A stretch of DNA of 8,049 nucleotides, taken from positions 1-8,049 of the forward strand of contig JAQGHH010000628.1 in assembly GCA_028288945.1 (NCBI GenBank), in the 5' to 3' direction. The position numbers and the translations under genes were made by a program. Origin of the DNA: Phycisphaerales bacterium. GTDB taxonomy: Bacteria; Planctomycetota; Phycisphaerae; Tepidisphaerales; Tepidisphaeraceae. Within the stretch, counting starts at the first letter, position 1. Each line of letters starts with the position of its first letter. Below, in pieces: positions 1 through 5,408 of the stretch. A model generated the notes under the pieces. It saw only the letters and a program-made list of their open reading frames with translations. It had not been told where the DNA came from and did not search any database.

Positions 1-27
1 CCCGCAGGATTTTGTGATAAGGATTGT

Positions 28-48
28 GTAGGTTCGGCCCTGCCGAAC
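28..48 (+). repeat. GTAG-headed REP-like hairpin
   Basis: The tetranucleotide GTAG (28-31) leads into a perfect stem: GTTCGGC (32-38), loop CCT, GCCGAAC (42-48). A GTAG head followed by a short imperfect or perfect palindrome is the layout of REP elements mobilised by RAYT (Y1/TnpA-REP) transposases. The same head appears on the BIME-like repeat at 1258-1318. It lies just past the end of the decayed minus-strand operon. No T-run follows on either strand, so a plain intrinsic terminator is less likely. The REP assignment rests on architecture only; genome copy number is unknown. Confidence 0.5.
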
Positions 49-60
49 ATCCCCGCGTTT

Positions 61-499
61 TCAGTTGTGAATCGGCGGCGGCCCGGTGAGGTACAGCTTC
101 CGCCCGCCGACGAGCGCCCGGCCGTCGGGCAGGGGGCGGACCACCAATGGCCCGTCGTTGGGGACGGCGAAGTGCCCCACCGGGCGTGGGCGCTTGGGGT
201 CGCGGATATCGAAGACCGTCACGCGGGGACATCTGAGGGTGCCGCTCCATGAGCTCACGTAGCAAAACCCGCCGCCCGCCGTGCACCGGAAGTCATTGGA
301 ATCAGACATCCTTTCGAGCAGGGTCGAATTGGATTCCCCAGCCTTTTGGAAAACGGCATACCCGCCCCGCTGGTATGGCCAGGGTGCGGGCGTGACGAGT
401 TGATACGTCACGAGTCCGCCGTGGTCGATCTCGCAAACGGTATCCCCGTCGACGCAGAACCGATAGCCGTTCACTATCCTGGCGAGCAGCTGCCGCTGT
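61..499 (-). pseudogene. C-terminal remnant of a beta-propeller-like protein, fused to a truncated ABC ATPase
   Basis: An open minus-strand frame ends at the stop at 63-61. About 145 residues look like real protein. They include the stretch RVTVFDIRDPKRPRPVGHF, followed by VRPLPDGRALVGG and KLYLTGPP, resembling a blade of an LVIVD- or WD-like propeller (strand, 'D-x-x-D-P-x-x-P', strand). No start codon with a ribosome binding site is seen. The first residues of the open frame (upstream of about 500) are out-of-frame reading of the ABC ATPase gene, so the N-terminal part of this protein has been lost. In GntR-ABC operons the gene after the ATPase usually encodes the permease. My inference is that this is the tail of that permease or of another downstream gene, brought next to the ATPase by an internal deletion. 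The family is not identified with confidence. Confidence 0.55.
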
Positions 500-706
500 G
501 TCCAGCCCGAGCACGCGGACGGTGCCGCGGTCGGGCTTGAGCAATCCAAGCAGCATGCGGATTGAGGAAGTTTTCCCCGCGCCGTTACGGCCGAGGAACG
601 CGAACGTCTGCCCGCCGGGCACGCTCAGGTTCACGCCCTGGAGCACCGGCTTGCGGCCGAAGCTTTTGTAGACGCCGCGCATTTCGATGACGGGTGTGTC
701 ACTCAT
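500..706 (-). pseudogene. Truncated ABC transporter ATP-binding protein (N-terminal fragment)
   Basis: The start ATG (706-704) overlaps the stop of the upstream regulator gene (ATGAGTGA), with GGAG about 9 bases before it. The first 69 residues are a normal ABC-2 type ATPase N-terminus: a beta strand and aromatic A-loop region (MRGVYKSFG), then Walker A GRNGAGKT (residues 39-46), then LLGLLKPDRGTVRVLGLD. After that the homology stops. The frame continues to a stop at 302 but reads as arginine- and serine-rich nonsense, while an adjacent frame carries an unrelated protein tail. The Q-loop, signature motif LSGGQ, Walker B and H-loop are all missing, so the product cannot be an active ATPase. 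The usual length is 230-310 residues. The break lies close to position 500, consistent with an out-of-frame deletion inside a GntR-ATPase-permease operon. Confidence 0.8.
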
Positions 707-1091
707 CGTTGTCATCTCCGTTGGTTGCCGCCGTGACGCGCTCGCGCAAGGCGCGGTCAAAGGATTGGTCGAGGAGCTTACGCATTTCCTCCGCGTCAAC
801 GCCCAGATCCGCGGCACGACGGGCCAGCCGCTGGATTTCCTGGAGCAGCAGCTCGCGCTGCGCCTTGAGCCTCCCCCGCGGCAGGGTGTCGGAGACGAAC
901 GTGCCGTCGCCATGTCGGCGCTCCAGCAACCCCTCGGCAGTGAGCCGCTCGTAGACGCGCAGGACCGTGTTCTGATTGACGGTCAATTGCTTGGCCAGCT
1001 CGCGCACGCTCGGCAGCCGATCGCCCGGCCGCAGCGTGCCGGCGGCGCAGTGGCTGCGAATTTGGTCACCGATCTGCCGCGTGATGGGCAT
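699..1091 (-). CDS. GntR-family transcriptional regulator, YtrA type (probably N-terminally frameshifted)
   Basis: The frame gives 130 residues from ATG 1091. It has a GntR winged helix-turn-helix: QIGDQIRSHCAAGTLRPGDRLPSVRELAKQL, then TVNQNTVLRVYERLTAEGLLERRHGDGTFV (about residues 6-67). A short helical C-terminal part of about 60 residues follows, the size typical of the YtrA subfamily, which usually represses an adjacent ABC transporter operon. That fits the overlapping ABC ATPase gene downstream. The 1091 start has no good ribosome binding site. A better start exists at ATG 1120 (GAGG four bases upstream) and reads MFIRVE, the usual YtrA opening, but in another frame. Adding one base near 1100-1104 would join MFIRVE to SSGMPITRQ. 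So this is probably a frameshifted gene, or the window has a one-base error. It is otherwise intact and might still be made from the internal start. Confidence 0.75.
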   Translation of the reverse strand: MPITRQIGDQIRSHCAAGTLRPGDRLPSVRELAKQLTVNQNTVLRVYERLTAEGLLERRHGDGTFVSDTLPRGRLKAQRELLLQEIQRLARRAADLGVDAEEMRKLLDQSFDRALRERVTAATNGDDNDE

Positions 1092-1142
1092 TCCCGAGGA
1101 TTCTCGACCCGTATGAACATGCCGCCTCAAAGTGATTACAGA

Positions 1143-1172
1143 TGTATAACAGTATTCATCCGGGCGCGTCAA
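1143..1172 (-). promoter_or_regulatory. Promoter of the GntR/ABC operon
   Basis: On the minus strand there is TTGACG (1172-1167), an 18-base spacer, then TATACA (1148-1143) preceded by TG-T, an extended -10. The predicted transcript starts about 15 bases before the GAGG-ATG at 1120. The -10 lies in TGT-TAT-ACA, a short dyad that might serve as the regulator's operator, but this is not shown. Basis: pattern match to sigma-70 consensus. Confidence 0.55.
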
Positions 1173-1190
1173 GTACTTTTTCGATGATTC

Positions 1191-1214
1191 GTGGCACGGG
1201 CGGCCCGCCCGTGG
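1191..1214. repeat. REP-like hairpin, type B copy 1
   Basis: The stem is CACGGGC (1195-1201) with GCCCGTG (1207-1213) and a GC-rich loop. The flanking GTGG is shared with the reverse complement of the hairpin at 1403-1430. The two copies differ at paired stem positions (C-G here, T-A there), so base pairing is kept. The element sits in the gap between the GntR promoter and the plus-strand cluster. Confidence 0.5.
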
Positions 1215-1257
1215 CGGCGGTATTCCGCCGCGTTGGCCGGTACTCTGGACAATCATA

Positions 1258-1316
1258 AGGGTGGGCGTACTCGCCCACCGTCTTGCACTCAATCGGTGGG
1301 CGAGTACGCCCACCCT
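1258..1316. repeat. BIME-like inverted pair of REP units
   Basis: Two 23-base arms (1258-1280 and 1294-1316) are perfect reverse complements, separated by a 13-base spacer (1281-1293). Each arm is itself a hairpin: GTGGGCG, loop of four, CGCCCAC. On the minus strand the right unit is preceded by GTAG (1318-1315), the head tetranucleotide typical of RAYT-associated REPs. Two inverted REPs make a BIME. The cruciform could also stop transcription from either side, since it lies between a minus-strand operon and a plus-strand cluster. No coding frame here is credible. Confidence 0.7.
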
Positions 1317-1402
1317 ACATGCTCTTCGCATCCACGCCGGACAGGTCGCTGCGCTCGGGCTTTCTTCGATCCGGGTACGGATCGAATGTCACGGAGTACC
1401 GT

Positions 1403-1430
1403 GACCATGGGCGGGGCCGCCCATGCCACG
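1403..1430. repeat. REP-like hairpin, type B copy 2 (inverted)
   Basis: The stem is CATGGGCGG (1406-1414), a two-base loop, and CCGCCCATG (1417-1425), followed by CCACG. Its reverse complement aligns with the hairpin at 1191-1214 (shared GTGGCA-GGGCGGCCC core) with one extra base in the loop and compensatory stem changes. Confidence 0.5.
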
Positions 1431-1588
1431 GCCGACGTACCGATCGCCTTAAACCCCTTGAACGTTTGAACCATTGAACCTGGAACGTTCATGCCGAAAA
1501 TTTAATTGACCCCCACCTCACGTCCCGGCACACTTCTTGTTGCACGTCTAATATGTGTGGGGGCCGGACAACATGAACGGAGGTTCGC

Positions 1589-2098
1589 GTGGCGCTGAGC
1601 ATTCCTTCCGGACCGGCAGAGATTTCCCGAAATGAACTCACCCCCCGCGCCGCCCTGAAACGCGCGTGGGTGTGGTATCTCGTGATGCTCCTGGTGCCCT
1701 TTCTGTTATTCGTCACCGTGGTGGTGACGCTCATGGAAAGCACTAACCCGCGGCACATGACGATGATGGACGCGTGGTTCCTCGGGTCGATCGGATTTTT
1801 GATCTTGGCGGCCCCCGCCGCTTTTGCGCTGCGGAGCCGGTATTTCCGGCCTTATTGGCGGGGGGAGGTTGTTTCCCCTCGGAGTTATCTAACTGGCATG
1901 CTGATCGTTTGGTCAGCGTTTGAAGCTGGTGGGATCATCAGCTTGCTGGGCTGCCTGGCCGGGCACTCGCTACTGCCGTGCCTGATTCCGGCGTTGGCAT
2001 CGTTCATGTTCTTTACGCCCCTGTGGCCCAACGGGCGGGCGATGGTGAAGCGGACGGGGAACGCGGATGACCCGGAAATCTACGCCGAGCCGCGGTAA
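1589..2098 (+). CDS. Four-helix integral membrane protein of unknown function, upstream of regB
   Basis: GTG start at 1589 with a very good ribosome binding site (AACGGAGG, 1576-1583). The 169-residue product has four likely transmembrane helices: about 27-49, 63-81, 100-123 and 126-145. It has short loops, a basic segment between helices 2 and 3 (LRSRYFRPYWRGE), and a hydrophilic C-terminus ending DDPEIYAEPR. No catalytic motif, haem or metal ligand set is obvious; the only cysteines are C122 and C131 near helices 3 and 4. The stop is 9 bases before the kinase GTG, so the two are surely co-transcribed. The position suggests an accessory membrane partner of the RegB-type sensor, but this is inference. 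I do not recognise the family. The SenC/PrrC protein found with RegAB in proteobacteria is different: it is a copper-binding thioredoxin-fold protein. Confidence 0.85.
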   Translation: MALSIPSGPAEISRNELTPRAALKRAWVWYLVMLLVPFLLFVTVVVTLMESTNPRHMTMMDAWFLGSIGFLILAAPAAFALRSRYFRPYWRGEVVSPRSYLTGMLIVWSAFEAGGIISLLGCLAGHSLLPCLIPALASFMFFTPLWPNGRAMVKRTGNADDPEIYAEPR

Positions 2099-2107
2099 GA
2101 TACGGGC

Positions 2108-3418
2108 GTGACCGACCTCCCCCGCCGTCCCGGGTTCCTCGCCTTTCTGCCGGCGATGCAGGAGCCGCAGATCGTCCTCGCGGCGCTGACGCGCCTGCGC
2201 TGGCTTGCCGTCGTCGGTCAGATCACCGCAACGGCCGTCGCCGTCGGCGTGCTGCACCTGCGGCTGCCGCTCACGCCCATCTTCGGAATCATTCTCCTCA
2301 CCGCGCTCTCCAACGGCCTCCTCCACTTGGGCGTGTGGCTGCCCAAGACGCCGGCCTGGCTGGTCGAAGCGGTATTGCTGCTGGACATTATCCTGCTCAC
2401 CTCGCTTCTCTATCTCACCGGCGGGCCGGAGAATCCGTTTGCGACGCTTTACCTCGTTCACGTCGCGATGTCGGTGATGGTGCTCGGGACGGCATCGACA
2501 TGGCTGATGGTGGCGATGGTCGCCGCCTGCTACGGGGCGCTGCTGCGGTGGCATCTGCCGCTGGCGGCGCACCAATCACTTCCGCCCTGGGTGTCGGCCA
2601 CGGGAAGTTGGCTGGCGCTCGTGCTCGTGTCCGTGCTCATCGCGGCGTTCATCGGCCGCGTGATCCGGTCGCTGCGCCAGCGCGAGATGGAATTGGCGGG
2701 GGTTCGCGAGCATGCGGTAAAGAATGAACAGCTCGCCGCCCTGACGACTCTGGCCGCGGGCGCGGCGCACGAGCTGAACACGCCGCTCGGGACGATCGCG
2801 CTGGTGGCCCGTGAATTGGAGCTCGCCTGCGACCAGGGCGACGCGGCCGACTCGATGCTCGACGACGCGCGCCTCATCCGCCGGGAAGTGGACCGCTGCC
2901 GGCACATCCTCAACCGGATGCGCGTAGACGTTGGCGAAGACGTCTCGTTCCGCAGCGTCGTGCGGCTGAGCGACCTGATCGAGCGCCTGCGCGAAAACTT
3001 CGACGGCCCTGACCGCGAGCGGCTGAACGTCGTCCGCGGCCCGGACGTCGAGACCGCGGTCGCGCCGTCCCGGGCGCTGGAGCAAAGCCTGCTCGTGCTT
3101 CTGCGCAACGCCTTCGACGCGTCGCCCCGGCAAGAGCCGGTGATGCTGGAAGTGAGCCGGGCGGGCGGCCGAGTGCGGTTTGAGGTGAGCGACAAAGGCG
3201 CGGGGATGTCTCCCGAAATGCTCCGGCGGGCGGGCGAGCCTTTCTTTACGACCAAGGAGCCGGGGAAGGGGATGGGGCTCGGGCTGTTCCTGGTGCACAT
3301 GGTCGCCGAGCAGTGTGGCGCGCGGTTTTCGATCGCATCGCGGCCGGGGGAAGGGACGCGGTGTACGTTCGAGCTGCCTGAAAGCCGAGGAAGGAATGGC
3401 GATGGTAGAGGATCGTGA
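2108..3418 (+). CDS. regB: RegB/PrrB/ActS-type redox-sensing histidine kinase
   Basis: A 436-residue membrane histidine kinase. Six hydrophobic segments lie between about 30 and 184. After the third comes GGPENPF (105-111), which matches the GGxxNPF motif that forms the ubiquinone site in RegB. The dimerisation/phosphoacceptor region reads LAAGAAHELNTPLGTIA, with the phosphorylated histidine at 221. The RegB redox box is kept as VDRCRHIL, with the redox-active cysteine equivalent at C264. The catalytic domain has the N-box LRNAFDAS (N334), the G1 box DKGAGM (D362), FFTTK and the G2 box GKGMGLGL (386-392). The expected role is to sense respiratory redox state through quinone and cysteine oxidation and to phosphorylate the RegA partner. 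Start: GTG 2108 has only a weak ribosome binding site, and ATG 2156 (residue 17) is a possible alternative. The gene follows the membrane protein gene by 9 bases and overlaps regA. Confidence 0.93.
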   Translation: MTDLPRRPGFLAFLPAMQEPQIVLAALTRLRWLAVVGQITATAVAVGVLHLRLPLTPIFGIILLTALSNGLLHLGVWLPKTPAWLVEAVLLLDIILLTSLLYLTGGPENPFATLYLVHVAMSVMVLGTASTWLMVAMVAACYGALLRWHLPLAAHQSLPPWVSATGSWLALVLVSVLIAAFIGRVIRSLRQREMELAGVREHAVKNEQLAALTTLAAGAAHELNTPLGTIALVARELELACDQGDAADSMLDDARLIRREVDRCRHILNRMRVDVGEDVSFRSVVRLSDLIERLRENFDGPDRERLNVVRGPDVETAVAPSRALEQSLLVLLRNAFDASPRQEPVMLEVSRAGGRVRFEVSDKGAGMSPEMLRRAGEPFFTTKEPGKGMGLGLFLVHMVAEQCGARFSIASRPGEGTRCTFELPESRGRNGDGRGS

Positions 3419-3983
3419 AAAAGTCGCGCAGCCGCCCAGGAAGAAGGCCCTGCCACAAAGCGTGCTGGTGGTTGACGACGACGCGGCCTTCCGCATGCGC
3501 CTCGTCAAAGCGCTCGCCGCCCGCGGCCTGAGCGCCCGGGGCGCGGGCGACGCCCAGGAAGCATTGCACCTCGTCCGTCAATCCGCCCCGCAGGCAGCCA
3601 TCGTGGACATGCGCATGCCGGGCATGACCGGCCTGGATCTGGTCCCGCAGCTTTTGGCGCTCAACCCCCGGATGCAGATCGTGGTCCTCACCGGCTACGG
3701 CAGCATCGCGACGGCGGTGGAAGCGGTGCGCCGCGGGGCGATCAACTATCTCAGCAAACCGCTCGACGCCGACCAGATCCTCGCCGCGTTCGAAGCCTCG
3801 GGAGATGCGCCCGCGGCGAACGCCACGGCCGAAAACACCCCTTCGCTTGCGCGCGTCGAGTATGAGCACATCCAGCGCATTCTTTCGGATTGCGACGGCA
3901 ACATATCGCTCGCCGCCCGCAAGCTCGGGCTGCACCGCCGGTCGCTCCAAAGAAAACTGAGCAAGCTGCCGCCCCTAGAGTGA
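3396..3983 (+). CDS. regA: RegA/PrrA/ActR-type response regulator
   Basis: A 195-residue two-domain regulator, close to the roughly 185 residues of proteobacterial RegA. The receiver domain (about 22-130) has the acidic pocket VVDDD (D27-D29), phosphoacceptor D71 (AIVDMRMPGMTG), T99 (VLTGY) and K121 (LSKP). After a linker rich in Ala and Pro, the C-terminus has a Fis-type helix-turn-helix (EYEHIQRIL...NISLAARKLGLHRRSLQRKL, about 155-190), the hallmark of the RegA family. It has no sigma-54 AAA domain, so it is not an NtrC-type activator. I chose ATG 3396, with GAGG 5 bases upstream; ATG 3402 is about equally good (GAGGAAGGA six bases before it). Either overlaps the 3' end of regB (23 bases for 3396), indicating translational coupling. 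Expected targets are respiratory and energy-metabolism genes. Confidence 0.93.
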   Translation: MAMVEDREKVAQPPRKKALPQSVLVVDDDAAFRMRLVKALAARGLSARGAGDAQEALHLVRQSAPQAAIVDMRMPGMTGLDLVPQLLALNPRMQIVVLTGYGSIATAVEAVRRGAINYLSKPLDADQILAAFEASGDAPAANATAENTPSLARVEYEHIQRILSDCDGNISLAARKLGLHRRSLQRKLSKLPPLE

Positions 3984-4115
3984 GCCGGACGAAAGGGATT
4001 GCATCCCGGCCCCGCATCTATACGCTATCCGGCATACGGCTGTCGCTGGCCCTCGGATCTCTCGGAAATTGGTTGTGGCCCGGCTGTCGGCTCTACTTCA
4101 TATCAGGGATGCCCC
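3984..4115. other. Intergenic spacer between regA and lpxO
   Basis: This 132-base gap contains a small hairpin, GGGAT-TGC-ATCCC (3995-4007), without a T-run, so it is a poor terminator. I see no convincing promoter. The open frame of lpxO extends back to 3999, but that extra stretch has no similarity to the family and is taken as untranslated. Confidence 0.4.
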
Positions 4116-5054
4116 ATGAACATACTGACCGCGCTTTCTCCCGGATACGTTTTGCTGGCGGGATACCTGGGTTCCGCGGCTTTCGTGCATTTCCGGGGCA
4201 AGGTCCGCCACAAGTTCCGCCGACAGCTTTCCGACCATTCCACGTTCATGGCCCCGTACAACGGGTTCGTCTACCTCTTCTCCAAGGTGCCCAATAAGCC
4301 CATCCTGGAACGCAGCGACTTCCCCGAACTCGATAAGCTCAAGGAAAACTGGGAAGTCATCCGCGACGAGGCGAGGCGCCTCTACGATGAAGGGCACATC
4401 AAAAAATCGGACACCAACAGCGACCTCGCCTTCAACACCTTCTTCAAACGCGGCTGGAAGCGGTTTTACTTGAAGTGGTACGACGACGTGCTCCCCTCGG
4501 CGGCCGAGTTGTGCCCAAAAACCGTGGAAATGGTGCGCTCCATCCCTTCGGTCAACGCGGCGCTTTTCGCGCTCTTACCCGGCAAAAGCAAGCTCGGTGC
4601 CCACCGCGACCCGTTCGCGGGGTCATTGCGATACCATCTGGGGCTCATCACCCCCAATTCCGATGAGTGCCGCATCTACATTGACGGCACCCCCTACTCC
4701 TGGCGCGACGGGCAGGACATTCTCTTCGACGAGACATTCATCCACAGCGTCAAGAACGACACGGATGAGGTGCGGATCATCCTGTTTTGCGACGTCGCCC
4801 GCCCGATGCTCCCGGTCGCAAACAGCATCAACCGCTTCGTTACGAACCACATCGTCAAGCTCACGTCCGCCCAGAACGTCCCGACGGAGAAGGTTGGGGC
4901 CCTGAACCGTGTCTCGAAATACGTGTTCGGCATCCGCGAACTCGGGGAACGGTTGAAGAAAAAGAACCGCGTGCTGCACAAGATGGTCAATTATGCCGCG
5001 ACGGCGTGCATGCTGGCGCTGGTTGTTTTCCTCATCTTGCGTTTTCGCAAATAA
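4116..5054 (+). CDS. lpxO: Lipid A 2-hydroxylase LpxO (aspartyl/asparaginyl beta-hydroxylase family)
   Basis: A 312-residue protein, close to the roughly 300 residues of enterobacterial LpxO. LpxO is an Fe(II)- and 2-oxoglutarate-dependent oxygenase at the inner membrane that 2-hydroxylates a secondary acyl chain of lipid A. The N-terminal helix (about 8-24) is followed by the very characteristic VHFRGKVRHKFRRQLSDHST, then FFKRGWKRFYLKWYDD, LCPKT, SLRYHLGL and YSWRDGQDILFDETFIHS. Candidate metal ligands are H163 and D165 (HRDP) and H210; R220 (VRIILFCDV) fits 2-oxoglutarate binding. A second hydrophobic helix ends the protein (about 292-310, then RFRK). The start at 4116 matches LpxO alignments; an AGGGAT lies upstream at weak spacing. 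The gene implies an outer membrane with lipid A. The close match to gammaproteobacterial LpxO in conserved blocks leaves horizontal transfer possible. Confidence 0.92.
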   Translation: MNILTALSPGYVLLAGYLGSAAFVHFRGKVRHKFRRQLSDHSTFMAPYNGFVYLFSKVPNKPILERSDFPELDKLKENWEVIRDEARRLYDEGHIKKSDTNSDLAFNTFFKRGWKRFYLKWYDDVLPSAAELCPKTVEMVRSIPSVNAALFALLPGKSKLGAHRDPFAGSLRYHLGLITPNSDECRIYIDGTPYSWRDGQDILFDETFIHSVKNDTDEVRIILFCDVARPMLPVANSINRFVTNHIVKLTSAQNVPTEKVGALNRVSKYVFGIRELGERLKKKNRVLHKMVNYAATACMLALVVFLILRFRK

Positions 5055-5408
5055 GCCGCCATCGCTGACGAACAATAACTTTCAGCTTGACACAAACATT
5101 GCAAGAATGTAAAAATGCACCCGGAAGGCGAAAAATGCGCACATTGCGGACGGTCAAATCTGTTAGAATTTAGACTGATCTTCGGTCTTTGGGATTTTTA
5201 ATTCTTCCAGAGATTCGCCTTTTTACTGCGAACCCGTATTTGGCAGGATGCCAATTTTGCGGTCGTACGGACTTGCATCCGGGTGTCGGCGAAGAATTGA
5301 CGCGAGGCAGTTCAAGCCAAGATAAATGGAGGTCGGACCCGGGAGACCGTTAAGGAGTATACGGACGCGGGTCAGGGTTAGCCGCAACGCGGCAGGGAGA
5401 TGGGGAAA
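5055..5408 (+). promoter_or_regulatory. Long promoter and leader region of the first PEP-CTERM gene
   Basis: No gene fits in these 354 bases, and the first half is clearly richer in A and T than its surroundings. TTGACA (5087-5092), 17 bases and TAAAAA (5110-5115) make a good sigma-70 promoter. A second candidate is the extended -10 TGTTAGAAT (5161-5169). The remaining stretch could form several helices: TTGGCA-GGA-TGCCAA (5240-5254) followed by four Ts; GACCCG (5336-5341) with CGGGTC (5368-5373); and GCCGC-AAC-GCGGC (5381-5393), which ends just before the GGGAG ribosome binding site (5395-5399). A transcript from 5110 would have a leader of about 290 bases. That suggests post-transcriptional control, but no known riboswitch is recognised. 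Confidence 0.55.
5087..5115 (+). promoter_or_regulatory. Sigma-70-like promoter
   Basis: A consensus -35 TTGACA (5087-5092) is separated by exactly 17 bases from TAAAAA (5110-5115), which matches TATAAT at 4 of 6 positions. It lies 33 bases after the lpxO stop and reads towards the PEP-CTERM pair. Confidence 0.55.

Larger units (their letters stand above)
1121..1588. other. Intergenic region rich in hairpins and short repeats
   Basis: This 468-base gap between the divergent GntR gene and the plus-strand membrane protein gene holds the GntR promoter and three REP-like palindromes described separately. It also has a run of TTGAAC words spaced 8 bases apart (1458, 1466, 1474), a related TGGAAC at 1481, and the palindrome GAACGTTC (1483-1490). 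A TAATAT at 1549-1554 could be the -10 of the downstream cluster, but no -35 at normal spacing is seen; the TTGACC at 1506 is too far away. Short open frames in this region have no coding character. Confidence 0.6.

Noticed and set aside
1258..1316. CRISPR repeat units
   Set aside because: Only two inverted arms, no regular direct repeat-spacer pattern and no cas gene; REP/BIME architecture fits better.
1970..3508. Long minus-strand open frames opposite regB (up to about 310 codons)
   Set aside because: They are rich in Arg, Pro and Ser or in His and Gln, lack ribosome binding sites and lie fully opposite a clear histidine kinase; GC-rich shadows.
3999..4115. Longer lpxO start at 3999
   Set aside because: The extra 39 residues have no similarity to the family and no membrane or signal features; the conserved protein starts at 4116.
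5240..5258. Intrinsic terminator after lpxO
   Set aside because: A six-pair stem with only four Ts, downstream of a good promoter; too weak to call, so kept only as a possible leader helix.
5259..5400. Cyclic-di-GMP or other known riboswitch
   Set aside because: I could not find the conserved core of any riboswitch class I know; the helices alone are not enough.
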